NCBI RefSeq assembly: GCF_036924645.1
Contig: NZ_JAZHRX010000001.1
Span: forward strand, 2,356,001-2,420,000
Direction of reading: 5' to 3'
DNA length: 64,000 bases
Source: Bradyrhizobium sp. AZCC 2176
GTDB lineage: Bacteria > Pseudomonadota > Alphaproteobacteria > Rhizobiales > Xanthobacteraceae
A program made the position numbers and the translations under genes. The notes beneath the pieces are model-generated. The model was not told the origin of the DNA. It saw nothing but the letters and a program-made list of their open reading frames with translations, and did no database searches. Positions within the stretch are counted from its first letter, which is position 1; every line of letters starts with the position of its first letter. Shown one piece after another: positions 29,568-38,763 of this stretch.

Positions 29568-31175
29568 ATGGTTCACGACCCGGTGACCACCGCCGGCTGG
29601 GGCACCAACGTGCGATTCATTCTTGTCGATCACATCCTCGATACTGATCTTCGCGAATTGCGCCGCGGACCGGAATCGGTTGAGGTCGAACCGCAAGTGC
29701 TCGATCTGTTAATTTACCTGATCCAGAATCGCGATCGTGTCGTCACCAAGGATGACCTCATCGCATCTGTCTGGCGCGGACGCAGCGCATCGGACACGAC
29801 GCTGACAAGCCGCATTTACGCGGCGCGAAGAGCAATCGGCGACAACGGCCGCGATCAGAAGCTGATCCGCACCATCGCGCGCAAGGGTCTCCGCTTCACT
29901 GGCGAGGTAAGCACACAGTCAGACGAAGCGCCCCACGCAATCGATTCGCCTCCGGATGCAGCGGGCAAGCAACCCGCTCCGCCGCTGCCCGATCGTCCTG
30001 CCATCGCCGTGCTGCCCTTCAGCAACATGAGCGGTGATCCGGAGCAGGATTATTTTTCCGACGGCATCAGTGAAGATATCATCGCCGCGCTATCGAAGCT
30101 GCGCTGGTTCCTCGTCATCGCGCGCAACTCTTCGTTCATCTACAAGGGCAAGGCCGTCCATTTGAAGCAGGTGGGCAAGGAGCTCGGCGTCGGCTATGTG
30201 CTCGAAGGCAGCGTGCGCAAAAGCGGCAGGCGCGTACGTATTACCGCGCAGCTCAACGACGTCGCCAACGGAAGCCACGTTTGGGCGGAACGTTACGACC
30301 GCGACGTCGCCGATATATTCGCTGTGCAGGACGAGATCACCGAGGCGATCGTCGCCGCGATCGGGCCGCAGCTCTACGCAGCCGAGAATTTTCGTGCCCG
30401 GCGCAAGCCGCCCGGCAACCTCGACGCCTGGGACCTGGTGATGCGGGGGCTTTCTTATTACTGGCGCGTGACGCGGCAGGATCACGCCATCGCGCAAGAT
30501 CTGTTGCAGAAGGCGATTGGCATCGATCCCAATAACGGGCAGGCGCTCGGCGTGCTCGGCGCCAGTTATACATTCGGCGCCCACATGGGATGGGTCGAAT
30601 TGGAGGACATCGAGCCAATCGCCGAAAGTACGGCGCTGGCGGCGATCCGGGCCGACAGTGAGGACGCATGGGCGCATTTTGCGCTCGGCGCGGTCTATCT
30701 GATCACGCGACGCTTCGACGACTCGCTTGCTGAATTCGAACTGGCGCTGCGCCTCAATCCAAATTTTTCGCAGGTCCAAAACTATTATGCCGCCGCATTG
30801 GGATTTTGCGGCCGCTGGCAAGAAGGCGTCGAGGCGGCCCGCCGCGCGATCCGGCTCAGCCCGCGCGATCCGTTCCTGGCGCTTTACTACGGCTCTGCCT
30901 GCATGGCCCAATATATCGGACGCAATTACGACGAGGCGTTGCAGATGGCGCAGACCGCCGTCCGCCTTCGCAGCGATTACGCCGCCGCCCACCGTGTGCT
31001 GACCGCCGCCGCCGGCATGACCGCATCTCCGGAGATCGCCATTGCTGCGCTCCAGGAATTGCGTCGCGCGCAGCCCAGTGTTTCGCTCGCCTGGGTCAGG
31101 GATCGCGTGCCGATCCGGCACGCGGCCGACCTCGAACATTATCTGGAAGGTCTTCGGCGGGCCGGTCTGGACTAG
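29568..31175 (+). CDS. Winged-helix regulator with TolB-N-like and TPR domains
   Basis: A cytosolic regulator of 535 residues if the ATG at 29568 is used; a GTG at 29610 (VRFILVDHILDTD) fits the family start as well. An OmpR/CadC-type winged helix (about residues 15-105, with DLIASVWRGRSASDTTLTSRIYAARR split over helices) is followed by a linker. Then comes a TolB-N/adenylate-cyclase-associated domain (PAIAVLPFSNMSGDPEQDYF onward) and at least four TPR repeats to the C-terminus. No membrane helix is present, unlike CadC. It is divergent from the RTX gene across about 135 bp and is the likely controller of the secretion locus. Confidence 0.85.
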   Translation: MVHDPVTTAGWGTNVRFILVDHILDTDLRELRRGPESVEVEPQVLDLLIYLIQNRDRVVTKDDLIASVWRGRSASDTTLTSRIYAARRAIGDNGRDQKLIRTIARKGLRFTGEVSTQSDEAPHAIDSPPDAAGKQPAPPLPDRPAIAVLPFSNMSGDPEQDYFSDGISEDIIAALSKLRWFLVIARNSSFIYKGKAVHLKQVGKELGVGYVLEGSVRKSGRRVRITAQLNDVANGSHVWAERYDRDVADIFAVQDEITEAIVAAIGPQLYAAENFRARRKPPGNLDAWDLVMRGLSYYWRVTRQDHAIAQDLLQKAIGIDPNNGQALGVLGASYTFGAHMGWVELEDIEPIAESTALAAIRADSEDAWAHFALGAVYLITRRFDDSLAEFELALRLNPNFSQVQNYYAAALGFCGRWQEGVEAARRAIRLSPRDPFLALYYGSACMAQYIGRNYDEALQMAQTAVRLRSDYAAAHRVLTAAAGMTASPEIAIAALQELRRAQPSVSLAWVRDRVPIRHAADLEHYLEGLRRAGLD

Positions 31176-31226
31176 GAATTTGTTTGACGCGCTTTCCTCG
31201 CGAACCCGCTTCGCCTGAACACGGCT

Positions 31227-32291
31227 TTAGATCTCCACCACCTGCCCCGGCTTCAGCGCGGCAAACCGCTCGGGCGCGATCTTCGCTTCCTTGAGCGCTT
31301 CGGCCAGCGCATTGACCGGCGCGTCGATCGCTTCATCCGTCAGTTGGAACGTGCCGTGGTGATGCGCCAGCGCTTCTTGCGCGCCGCAATCGGCGAATGC
31401 CTTCACCGCATCGGACGGATTCATGTGCTGGTCCTTCATGAACCAGCGCGGCTCATAGGCGCCGATCGGGAGAATCGCCAGCCGCAACGGGCCGTGCTTC
31501 TCGGCGACGCGCCGAAAATGCTTGCCCTCGCCGTAGCCGGAATCGCAGACGATGTAGAGCTTGCCCGCCGGCGTCTCCAGGACAAAGCTCGCCCACAGCG
31601 CCTTGTTGCGGTCGGACAGCCCGCGCGCCGACCAGTGCCGCGTCGGCACCAGCGTCACCGCGATGCCATTGCCGAGCTCGACCCGATCCTGCCAGTCGAA
31701 CCCTTCGGCTTTGATCGCCGCATCCGTATCGCGCATGGTGACGTCGTTGCCGAGCGGCGTGATTACGCGCGGCGAAAACTTCTCCGTCAGCTTCGACAGC
31801 GTCGCGATGTCGAGATGGTCGTAATGGCCATGCGACACCAGCACGACATCGATCTTCGGCAGCGCATCGAAAGGGATGCCAGGATCGTTGTGCCGCTTCG
31901 GCCCGGCGAAGGAGACGGGCGAGGCTCGCATCGACCATACGGGATCGATCAGGATGTTGAGATCCGCCGTCTGGATCAGCCAGGTGACATGGCCAACGAA
32001 GGACAGCCGCACCTTGTCGCCGGAAACGCGCGGCGGCGGCGTATCGCTGTGCGCATTCGCCACCCAATCCGGCCAGCTCGCGCGCTTGCGGTCGGTGCCG
32101 AACTGCCAGCGCAACACCTCCGCCAGCGATTTTGGCGGCACGCCGTCGGGATCGAAGAAACGCGTGCCGTCGAAATGGTCGGAGACGGGGCCGTCATAGG
32201 TTTTCATGTTGCTGATCCAGATCGACGAAATGCCGACGGCCGCGGCGGCGCCGGCGAGTACTGCAAAAATATCGCGTCGGGTGATGGGCAC
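31227..32291 (-). CDS. MBL-fold metallohydrolase (NAPE-PLD/UlaG-like)
   Basis: A 354-residue metallo-beta-lactamase fold enzyme. The N-terminus MPITRRDIFAVLAGAAAAVGIS looks like an export signal with a weak twin-arginine pattern. The metal motif is VSHGHYDHLD (HxHxDH), with later ligands expected in PTRHWSARG, CDSGYGEG and ALAHHHGTF. The layout of FVGHVTWLIQ and the RHW motif matches the NAPE-hydrolysing phospholipase D/L-ascorbate lactonase branch, so a phosphodiester or lactone substrate is likely. It converges on the regulator gene with a 50-bp gap. Confidence 0.88.
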   Translation of the reverse strand: MPITRRDIFAVLAGAAAAVGISSIWISNMKTYDGPVSDHFDGTRFFDPDGVPPKSLAEVLRWQFGTDRKRASWPDWVANAHSDTPPPRVSGDKVRLSFVGHVTWLIQTADLNILIDPVWSMRASPVSFAGPKRHNDPGIPFDALPKIDVVLVSHGHYDHLDIATLSKLTEKFSPRVITPLGNDVTMRDTDAAIKAEGFDWQDRVELGNGIAVTLVPTRHWSARGLSDRNKALWASFVLETPAGKLYIVCDSGYGEGKHFRRVAEKHGPLRLAILPIGAYEPRWFMKDQHMNPSDAVKAFADCGAQEALAHHHGTFQLTDEAIDAPVNALAEALKEAKIAPERFAALKPGQVVEI

Positions 32292-32669
32292 GGAAGATCA
32301 CGAAGGGCGGGAGAGAGCTGACGACATGGGGCGTTATATGGCGTGCGCAGGCCGAACTTGGAACCTGCGGCAAAAAGGAAGTCGACCCGTCGGCCGCTTG
32401 GATCTAAAAAACAAAACATATCAAAGCCTTACGCCTCCACCGCAGAGCATTATGCTCTAGTTTCTCCTTGACTTTCGCTCCCTCCGGGCGTTTAACCCGC
32501 CCACTTCTCGGAAAGATTTTCTTTTCGACCCGCCGCCCGGCCCACGAGACCGGAGGCCAACGCCCGACAGCGCGGTGCGCCCTCGGGCGCGAAAGTGTTT
32601 GGAATGCCCTTATCCTGAGAAGCCGCGACGCGGCGTCTCGAAGGATGGGACAGAAACGGGACAACGGCA
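32292..32669. other. 378-bp gap without a gene; ffh leader with palindromes
   Basis: No credible frame. It holds the MBL upstream region, a short palindrome AGAGCATTATGCTCT near 32443, and the interspersed repeat at 32607-32649 that ends about 20 bp before the ffh start. The ffh promoter should be here, but I cannot fix -35/-10 boxes with confidence. Confidence 0.5.
32607..32649. repeat. Interspersed palindrome upstream of ffh
   Basis: CCCTTATCCTGAGAAGCCGC and the complementary GCGGCGTCTCGAAGGATGGG flank a short centre. This is a widespread Bradyrhizobium intergenic palindrome (type cctcatcctgaggagc...gtctcgaaggatgagg, recalled from memory). Its position means it is probably transcribed in the ffh 5' leader. 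Confidence 0.7.
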
Positions 32670-34217
32670 TTGTTCGACAATCTGTCGGAAAAGCTTGGTG
32701 GGATACTCGATCGGCTGACGGGCCGCGGTTCGCTGTCGGAGGCCGATGTCGACGCCGCGATGCGCGAGGTGCGCCGCGCGCTGCTGGAAGCCGACGTTGC
32801 GCTCGAGGTCGTCAGAGGTTTTACCGATCGCGTCCGTGAGCAGGCGGTCGGCGCCACCGTCGTCAAGTCGGTCACCCCCGGCCAGATGGTGGTCAAGATC
32901 GTCCATGACGAACTGGTCGCCACGCTTGGCGCCGACGGCCAGACCATCGATCTCAACGCCGTGCCGCCGGTCGCCATCATGATGGTCGGCCTGCAGGGTT
33001 CCGGCAAAACCACCACAACGGCAAAACTCGCCCGCCGCATGACCCAGCGCGACAAGCGCAAGGTGCTGATGGCCTCGCTCGACATCTACCGCCCGGCGGC
33101 GATGGAGCAGTTGGCCGTGCTGGGGCGCGACCTCGACATCCCGACGCTGCCGATCGTGGCCGGCCAGAAGCCGGCGCAGATTGCGAAGCGCGCGTTGGAG
33201 GCCGGCAAGCTCGGCGGTTACGACGTGGTGCTGCTCGACACCGCCGGCCGCACCACGCTCGACGAAGAAATGATGAGCGAGGCGGCCGAGATCAAAGCCA
33301 CGGCCAACCCGCATGAAGTGCTGCTGGTCGCGGATTCGCTGACCGGCCAGGACGCGGTCAATCTCGCGCGCGCCTTCGACCAGCGCGTCGGCCTCACCGG
33401 CATCGTGCTGACGCGCGTCGACGGCGATGGCCGCGGCGGTGCGGCGCTGTCGATGCGCGCGGTCACGGGAAAACCGATCAAGCTGATCGGCACCGGTGAA
33501 AAGACCGACGCGCTGGAAGATTTTCACCCGAGCCGGATCGCCGGCCGCATCCTCGGCATGGGCGACGTGGTGTCGCTGGTCGAGCGCGCGGCGGCGAATA
33601 TCGACGCGGAAAAGGCCGCGCGTACCGCCGAGCGGATGCGCAAGGGCCAGTTCGACCTCACCGACATGCGCGAGCAGTTGCTGCAGATGGCGAACATGGG
33701 CGGCATCAGCGGGTTGATGGGCATGATGCCCGGCGTTGCCAAGATGAAGAATCAGATTGCCGCGGCCGGGATCGACGACAAGATCATCAAGCGCCAGGTC
33801 GCCATCATCGATTCGATGACGCGCGCTGAACGCAAGAACCCCGACATCCTGAAAGCCAGCCGCAAGAAGCGCATCGCCGCCGGCGCCGGCCAGAATGTCG
33901 AGCAGGTCAACAAGCTCTTAAAGATGCACCGGAACATGGCCGACATGATGAAGGCCATGGGCTCGGGCAAGCGCGGCCCGCTCGCCGGCATCGCCCAGGC
34001 GATGGGCTTTGGCGGCGGCATGAAGCCGCCTTCGCCGGAAGAGATGAAGGCGCTCGCGGACAAGATGCAGGGCGGCGCCGGAGGCGGCCTGCCGAATTTG
34101 CCGAAGGATCTTCCCGCCGGCCTGCGTCAGGGATTGCCGAATCTGCCGGGTCTTACCGGCCTGAGCGGCAAGCCGAACCTGCCCGGCCTCGGCGGCTTTC
34201 CGGGGAAGAAGAAATAA
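32670..34217 (+). CDS. ffh: Signal recognition particle protein Ffh
   Basis: A 515-residue SRP GTPase that binds signal sequences and 4.5S RNA and docks with FtsY. It has an N-domain (LLEADVALEVV), a G-domain with GLQGSGKTTTTAKLARR (G1), LDTAGRTTLDEEM (G3) and TRVDGDGRGG (G4), then a Met-rich M domain (MGGISGLMGMMPGVAKM to about residue 440). The M domain ends in a Gly/Pro/Leu repetitive tail rich in LPNLPG and NLPGLGG. The start codon is TTG at 32670, since MFDNLSEKLGG is the conserved beginning and no ATG is nearby. It heads the ffh-rpsP-rimM-trmD-rplS block. Confidence 0.96.
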   Translation: MFDNLSEKLGGILDRLTGRGSLSEADVDAAMREVRRALLEADVALEVVRGFTDRVREQAVGATVVKSVTPGQMVVKIVHDELVATLGADGQTIDLNAVPPVAIMMVGLQGSGKTTTTAKLARRMTQRDKRKVLMASLDIYRPAAMEQLAVLGRDLDIPTLPIVAGQKPAQIAKRALEAGKLGGYDVVLLDTAGRTTLDEEMMSEAAEIKATANPHEVLLVADSLTGQDAVNLARAFDQRVGLTGIVLTRVDGDGRGGAALSMRAVTGKPIKLIGTGEKTDALEDFHPSRIAGRILGMGDVVSLVERAAANIDAEKAARTAERMRKGQFDLTDMREQLLQMANMGGISGLMGMMPGVAKMKNQIAAAGIDDKIIKRQVAIIDSMTRAERKNPDILKASRKKRIAAGAGQNVEQVNKLLKMHRNMADMMKAMGSGKRGPLAGIAQAMGFGGGMKPPSPEEMKALADKMQGGAGGGLPNLPKDLPAGLRQGLPNLPGLTGLSGKPNLPGLGGFPGKKK

Positions 34218-34265
34218 TCGCGACCAATTCACCAATACGAACCAACTCACACTCAGGAGAACCAA

Positions 34266-34595
34266 ATGTCAGTCGTTATCCGCCTTGCTCGCGCAGGCAC
34301 CAAGAAGCGCCCGGTCTATCACGTCGTCGTCGCCGACTCGCGCTTTCCCCGCGACGGCCGCTTCATCGAGCGTCTTGGCCATTTCAATCCGCTGCTGCCG
34401 AAGGACAACGAGTCGCGGCTGAAGCTCGACATGGACAAGGTCAAGGCATGGCTCGCCAAGGGCGCGCAGCCGTCGGACCGCGTGACGCGCTTCCTGGATG
34501 CCGCCGGTATCGTCAAGCGCACCGCGCGCAACAACCCGGAAAAGGCCGTGCCGCGCAAGGAGCGCAAGGCCGCCGAAGCCGCCGCGAAGGCGTAA
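34266..34595 (+). CDS. rpsP: 30S ribosomal protein S16
   Basis: A 109-residue small-subunit protein. It starts [31 protein letters not shown] split over the conserved S16 strand and loop, with [11 protein letters not shown] next; the C-terminal extension is Lys/Ala-rich, as in other alphaproteobacteria. It has an AGGAG site 7 bp before the ATG. It lies 48 bp after ffh and 19 bp before rimM. Confidence 0.97.
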   Translation: MSVVIRLARAGTKKRPVYHVVVADSRFPRDGRFIERLGHFNPLLPKDNESRLKLDMDKVKAWLAKGAQPSDRVTRFLDAAGIVKRTARNNPEKAVPRKERKAAEAAAKA

Positions 34596-34614
34596 GGCGC
34601 AGCGGCGCACGACG

Positions 34615-35133
34615 GTGAAAACACCGATTTGCGTCGCTCGTATCGGCGCCGCGCATGGCGTGCGCGGCGCAGTGAAGCTGTGGACGTTCACCGAAGATCC
34701 GCTGGCCGTAAAGCATTACGGCCCGCTGATGACGAAGGACGGCACGCGCCAGTTCGAGGTCACGCATGTCCGCGAGGCCAGGGATCATCTGGTGGCGACG
34801 CTGAAAGGCATCGCCACCCGCGAGGACGCCGAACGGCTCAACGGCCTCGAACTCTACGTCGCGCGCGAAAGACTGCCCGAGACCGACGACGACGAATATT
34901 ACCACGCCGACCTGATCGGACTTGCCGCGGTCAATGCCGCGGATGAGCCGCTCGGCCGCGTGATTGCGATCCATAATTTCGGCGCCGGCGACATCATCGA
35001 GATCGCGCCCGCGAAAGGCCCGACCATGCTATTGCCGTTCACCAATGCGGTGGTGCCGACGGTCGATCTCACAGGCGGCCGCGTGGTGATCGAACTGCCG
35101 CAGGAAATCGAAGGCGACGAAGCCCGCCCCTGA
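34615..35133 (+). CDS. rimM: Ribosome maturation factor RimM
   Basis: A 172-residue factor that binds S19 and helps 16S rRNA 3' domain maturation. The N-terminal beta-barrel begins [19 protein letters not shown], and the PRC-barrel half is marked by [11 protein letters not shown] and [13 protein letters not shown] start at 34615 is chosen because no ATG precedes the conserved residues in this frame outside rpsP. Its 3' side carries an inverted repeat before trmD. Confidence 0.94.
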   Translation: MKTPICVARIGAAHGVRGAVKLWTFTEDPLAVKHYGPLMTKDGTRQFEVTHVREARDHLVATLKGIATREDAERLNGLELYVARERLPETDDDEYYHADLIGLAAVNAADEPLGRVIAIHNFGAGDIIEIAPAKGPTMLLPFTNAVVPTVDLTGGRVVIELPQEIEGDEARP

Positions 35134-35136
35134 CTC

Positions 35137-35208
35137 GTCATCGCCGGGCTTGACCCGGCGATCCATACTTCGAAGAAGGTGGATACGCGGGTCAAGCCCG
35201 CGTATGAC
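35137..35208. repeat. Inverted repeat of the GTCAT-CCGGGCTTGACCCGG family
   Basis: Two palindromic arms (GCCGGGCTTGACCCGGC and GCGGGTCAAGCCCGC) face each other, bounded by GTCAT and ATGAC. Sister copies are at 36556-36643 and 49302-49386. Here it sits inside the rimM-trmD transcription unit. Confidence 0.85.
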
Positions 35209-35237
35209 GGCCTGAGTTCAACCGCGATCCCTTGACC

Positions 35238-35969
35238 ATGACCTGGCGCGCTACCGTCCTCACGCTCTTCCCCGAGATGTTTCCCGGGCCGCTCGGCGTC
35301 AGCCTGGCCGGCAAGGCGCTGACATCGGGCGTGTGGGCGCTGGAGGCGCGCGACATAAGAGACTCCGCCACCGATCGCCACCGCAGCGTCGATGATACCC
35401 CGGCCGCCGGCGGCCCGGGCATGGTGCTGCGGGCCGACGTGCTGGCGGCGGCGATCGACGCCGCGAATACCGGCCAAGGCAACAGCAAAGATCGCCCGCG
35501 CCTCTTGATGAGCCCGCGGGGTCGGCCATTGACCCAGTCGCAGGTTAAGGAGCTGGCCGCCGGGCCCGGCCCCCTGATCGTCTGCGGCCGGTTCGAGGGG
35601 GTCGATCAGCGGGTGATCGAGGCGCGGAACCTCGAAGAGGTCTCGATCGGCGACTATGTGCTGTCGGGCGGCGAGATCGCCGCGATGGTGTTGATCGACG
35701 CCTGTGTGCGGCTTTTGCCGGGCGTGATGGGCAAGCAGGCCTCGGGCGAGGACGAAAGCTTTTCCGAAGGACTACTGGAATACCCCCAATATACCCGCCC
35801 CCAGGAGTTCGAGGGCCGCGGCATCCCCGAAATCCTGATCTCCGGCGACCATGCCAAGGTGGCGGCCTGGCGCCGGGCCGAGGCCGAAGCCCTGACCCGG
35901 GCGCGGCGGCCGGACTTGTGGGCCGCGAGGGGCGGCCAAAAAGGCACAAAAAGCACGACAGACGGGTGA
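35238..35969 (+). CDS. trmD: tRNA (guanine37-N1)-methyltransferase
   Basis: A 243-residue SPOUT enzyme that makes m1G37 in tRNAs and prevents frameshifting. The core begins [16 protein letters not shown], followed by [13 protein letters not shown]. The SAM-binding trefoil knot is seen in [16 protein letters not shown] and [15 protein letters not shown]. The ATG at 35238 is preferred to a TTG two codons earlier. The length matches the family. Confidence 0.96.
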   Translation: MTWRATVLTLFPEMFPGPLGVSLAGKALTSGVWALEARDIRDSATDRHRSVDDTPAAGGPGMVLRADVLAAAIDAANTGQGNSKDRPRLLMSPRGRPLTQSQVKELAAGPGPLIVCGRFEGVDQRVIEARNLEEVSIGDYVLSGGEIAAMVLIDACVRLLPGVMGKQASGEDESFSEGLLEYPQYTRPQEFEGRGIPEILISGDHAKVAAWRRAEAEALTRARRPDLWAARGGQKGTKSTTDG

Positions 35970-36077
35970 CAAGCGCGGCCCGATGCCTTATACGGGCGCC
36001 AAATCCGCACACGCGCAGGATAGATGGACGTTTGCGCAGCCCCCGAAAGGCTGGGCGCGCCGCCGATGGAGATTTCA

Positions 36078-36458
36078 ATGAACCTCATTCAGCAGCTCGA
36101 AAAAGAGCAATTCGAAAAACTGTCGGCGACCAAGTCGATCCCGGAATTCGGTCCCGGCGATACCGTGATCGTCAACGTCAAGGTGGTCGAAGGCGAGCGC
36201 ACCCGCGTGCAGGCCTATGAAGGCGTCTGCATCGGCCGTTCCGGCGGCGGGCTCAATGAGAGTTTTACCGTCCGCAAGATTTCCTACGGCGAAGGCGTCG
36301 AGCGCGTGTTCCCGGTGATGTCGCCGATGATCGATTCGATCAAGGTGGTGCGCCGCGGCAAGGTTCGCCGCGCCAAGCTGTATTACCTGCGCCAACTGCG
36401 CGGCAAGTCGGCCCGCATCGTCGAGAAGCAGGACCGTCCGACCGCCGTCGGCGAGTAA
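36078..36458 (+). CDS. rplS: 50S ribosomal protein L19
   Basis: A 126-residue large-subunit protein located at the subunit interface. It starts [15 protein letters not shown], then the barrel [37 protein letters not shown] split across strands, and the basic [20 protein letters not shown] near the end. The ATG at 36078 has GGAGA 9 bp upstream; an earlier open frame is ignored. It is followed by a strong terminator, so the block ffh-rplS ends here. Confidence 0.97.
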   Translation: MNLIQQLEKEQFEKLSATKSIPEFGPGDTVIVNVKVVEGERTRVQAYEGVCIGRSGGGLNESFTVRKISYGEGVERVFPVMSPMIDSIKVVRRGKVRRAKLYYLRQLRGKSARIVEKQDRPTAVGE

Positions 36459-36482
36459 TTTTTCCCGAAAGGGATGTGACGA

Positions 36483-36512
36483 AAAGCGCGGGGTTTTGCC
36501 CCGCGCTTTTTT
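36483..36512 (+). terminator. Rho-independent terminator after rplS
   Basis: AAAGCGCGGGG and CCCCGCGCTTT form an 11-bp stem with a TTTTG loop, followed by a run of T. It lies 25 bp after the rplS stop. Confidence 0.93.
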
Positions 36513-36555
36513 GTTGCCGGGTACCTATGTAGGGCTCGCGGCTCGTTCCTCGGTC

Positions 36556-36643
36556 GTCATGCGCGGGCTTGACCCGCGCATCCATCAGGAAGGAAGCGTT
36601 CTTGCCCGGAAGGATGGATTGCCGGGTCAAGCCCGGCAATGAC
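36556..36643. repeat. Inverted repeat of the GTCAT-CCGGGCTTGACCCGG family
   Basis: Arms GCGCGGGCTTGACCCGCGC and GCCGGGTCAAGCCCGGC, bounded by GTCAT and ATGAC, about 88 bp in all. It has the same architecture as the copies at 35137 and 49302. Confidence 0.85.
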
Positions 36644-36703
36644 AGACCGGCCCCACCCATCGATCGATTGTCGCGATGGCGGAGCCTGTGTTAGAAATTC
36701 AGA

Positions 36704-36838
36704 ATGGTTCTAGATCGTACCAGCGCCGCCTTCGGCACCGCCCAGCTCGTCGTGATCGACGATCGCTCGCGGCTGCCCGGCCGCTTCTTCGGACGGTTCG
36801 CGACGTCGGCGACGTCGGAACTTGCGCGCGCAGCTTGA
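36704..36838 (+). other. Possible small ORF upstream of leuC (44 codons)
   Basis: ATG at 36704 to TGA at 36836-36838 would encode MVLDRTSAAFGTAQLVVIDD and a further 24 residues rich in R, F, S and A. No family is recognised and there is no convincing ribosome-binding site. The GC bias does not settle whether it is real; it may be chance. Confidence 0.2.
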
Positions 36839-36912
36839 CGCTGCGCTGACGTCCGTTGCTTGCGCGTTTCGCGCTTGACCGCTCACACAGAATTCTTTTG
36901 GAGCTGACGCTC

Positions 36913-38319
36913 ATGTCCAAACCGACCACGCTGTACGACAAGATCTGGAACGACCATCTGGTGCACGAAGCCGAGGACGGCACCTGCCTGCTCTATATCG
37001 ACCGCCATCTGGTGCATGAGGTGACCTCACCGCAGGCGTTCGAAGGCCTGCGCGCGACGGGGCGCAAGGTTCACGCGCCGGAGAAGACGCTGGCCGTCGT
37101 CGATCACAACATCCCGACCACCGACCGCTCGAAACCCAATCCCGATCCGGAAAGCATCGAGCAGATGCGCGTGATGGCGGAAAACGCCAGGGAATTCGGT
37201 ATCGAATATTACAACGAGCACGACAAGCGCCAAGGCATCGTGCACGTGATCGGCCCCGAGCAGGGCTTTACGCTGCCGGGCACCACCATCGTGTGCGGTG
37301 ACAGCCACACCTCCACCCATGGCGCGTTCGGCGCGCTGGCGCACGGCATCGGCACGTCAGAAGTCGAGCACGTGCTGGCGACGCAGACGCTGATCCAGAA
37401 GAAGGCCAAGAACATGCGCGCCGTGGTCGACGGCAAATTGCCCGACGGCGTCACCGGCAAGGACATTATCCTCGCCATCATAGGCGAGATCGGCACCGCC
37501 GGCGGCACCGGCTATGTGCTGGAATATGCCGGCGACGCGATCCGCGCGCTCACCATGGAAGGCCGCATGACGGTCTGCAACATGTCGATCGAGGGCGGCG
37601 CCCGTGCCGGCCTGATCGCGCCGGACGAGAAAGCATTCGAGTTCCTGAAGGGCCGCCCGAAATCGCCGAAGGGCGCCGACTGGGACGCCGCGATGCGCTA
37701 TTGGGAAAAGCTGCGCTCCGACGACGGCGCACATTTCGATCACGAGATCCGGCTGGACGCGGCAAAGCTGCCGCCGATCGTGACCTGGGGCACCTCGCCC
37801 GAGGACGTGGTGTCGATCACAGGCTTCGTGCCCGATCCCGACAAGATCGCGGACGAGGCCAAGCGGCTGTCGAAGCACCGCGCGCTGAAATATATGGGCC
37901 TCGCGGCGGGAACGAAGATCACCGACATCAAGCTCGATCGCGTCTTCATCGGCTCCTGCACCAACGGCCGCATTGAGGATCTGCGGGCGGCCGCAAAGGT
38001 CGCCGAGGGCAAGACCGTCAACGCCCACGTCAACGCGATGATCGTGCCGGGCTCGGGCATCGTGAAGGAGCAGGCGGAAGCCGAAGGCCTCGACAAGATC
38101 TTCATCAAGGCCGGCTTCGAATGGCGCGAGCCGGGCTGCTCGATGTGCCTCGCCATGAACCCCGACAAGCTGGCGCCGGAAGAGCGCTGCGCCTCGACCT
38201 CGAACCGCAATTTCGAGGGCCGGCAAGGCTTCAAGGGCCGCACCCATCTGGTATCACCCGCGATGGCGGCGGCCGCTGCGATCGCCGGGCACTTTGTCGA
38301 CATCAGGGAGTGGCGCTAA
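36913..38319 (+). CDS. leuC: 3-isopropylmalate dehydratase large subunit
   Basis: A 468-residue subunit that, with LeuD, isomerises 2- to 3-isopropylmalate in leucine synthesis using a [4Fe-4S] cluster. Conserved stretches are [25 protein letters not shown], and the cluster cysteines in [12 protein letters not shown] and [11 protein letters not shown]. The ATG at 36913 has a GGAG site and gives the standard start; the frame also opens at 36856. leuD and leuB lie downstream at 41474 and 48170, not adjacent. Confidence 0.97.
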   Translation: MSKPTTLYDKIWNDHLVHEAEDGTCLLYIDRHLVHEVTSPQAFEGLRATGRKVHAPEKTLAVVDHNIPTTDRSKPNPDPESIEQMRVMAENAREFGIEYYNEHDKRQGIVHVIGPEQGFTLPGTTIVCGDSHTSTHGAFGALAHGIGTSEVEHVLATQTLIQKKAKNMRAVVDGKLPDGVTGKDIILAIIGEIGTAGGTGYVLEYAGDAIRALTMEGRMTVCNMSIEGGARAGLIAPDEKAFEFLKGRPKSPKGADWDAAMRYWEKLRSDDGAHFDHEIRLDAAKLPPIVTWGTSPEDVVSITGFVPDPDKIADEAKRLSKHRALKYMGLAAGTKITDIKLDRVFIGSCTNGRIEDLRAAAKVAEGKTVNAHVNAMIVPGSGIVKEQAEAEGLDKIFIKAGFEWREPGCSMCLAMNPDKLAPEERCASTSNRNFEGRQGFKGRTHLVSPAMAAAAAIAGHFVDIREWR

Positions 38320-38320
38320 C

Positions 38321-38376
38321 GTGTTTTCAAGCGAACCGGGCGCCGGTTCGCGTGAAGAAAACGCGTCAAAACAAAA
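38321..38376. repeat. Palindromic repeat after leuC (GCGAACCGGCGCCGGTTCGC core)
   Basis: GTGTTTTCAAGCGAACCGG and CCGGTTCGCGTGAAGAAAAC form an imperfect inverted repeat followed by GCGTCAAAACAAAAAG. This is an abundant Bradyrhizobium intergenic element (recalled, not searched). A related, weaker copy is at 41337-41385. Confidence 0.75.
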
Positions 38377-38480
38377 AGTCCCCCTCCTTTGCCTAGATAG
38401 CGAAGCGTTCTGGCAACGCGGCGTTAACAGGCAGAGCGCAGAGTGGTCCCTTGCGAAGCGCTTTCGCGAGGGACCTGGCC

Positions 38481-38690
38481 GTGACGGACAAGCCTGAATT
38501 CGTCGATATGATCAGCGAGCTGACGCGCCAGTCGCGCCGCCGCGTCATGCCGCGCGTCGTCGATCTCCCAACATCGCCCAAGGATACCTCGCGCCTCAGT
38601 CACTGGCCGCCGGAACATTGGGCACAGTGGCGAATGGAAAAGCTGACGCCGTGGAAGATCAAGCCTTGGGAAGGCAAGGATTGGGATTGA
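38481..38690 (+). CDS. Conserved small hypothetical protein
   Basis: A 69-residue protein from a GTG at 38481, with GAGGGA 8 bp upstream deciding the start. It begins MTDKPEFVDMISELTRQ and is rich in Arg, Pro and Trp toward the end (WPPEHWAQWRMEKL). No family or motif is recognised. It is followed by a strong terminator, which supports it being an expressed gene, and lies 161 bp after leuC. Confidence 0.65.
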   Translation: MTDKPEFVDMISELTRQSRRRVMPRVVDLPTSPKDTSRLSHWPPEHWAQWRMEKLTPWKIKPWEGKDWD

Positions 38691-38715
38691 GCAAGGCCGT
38701 ATTTCTCTTGCTGCC

Positions 38716-38753
38716 AAACAAAACAGGCGCCCATCCGGGCGCCTGTTTTGTTT
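38716..38753. terminator. Bidirectional Rho-independent terminator
   Basis: A perfect 17-bp stem, AAACAAAACAGGCGCCC with GGGCGCCTGTTTTGTTT, has a short loop and T-rich tails in both directions. It separates the convergent hypothetical gene and the glycine-rich protein gene. Confidence 0.93.
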
Positions 38754-38763
38754 CAACCTGATC

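Larger units (their letters stand above)
36459..36912. other. 454-bp gap between rplS and leuC
   Basis: It holds the rplS terminator, an inverted repeat (36556-36643) and a possible 44-codon ORF (36704-36838). The remaining 75 bp up to leuC is the probable leuC leader. I see no leucine-codon-rich attenuator peptide. Confidence 0.5.

Noticed and set aside
28327..29586. Second plus-strand frame rich in Ser/Pro, antisense to the RTX gene
   Set aside because: The composition ([12 protein letters not shown] runs) is the reverse-complement shadow of RTX codons.
32436..32462. Possible tRNA or riboswitch-like hairpin upstream of ffh
   Set aside because: Only a short AGAGCATTATGCTCT palindrome is present; no cloverleaf or known aptamer core can be drawn.
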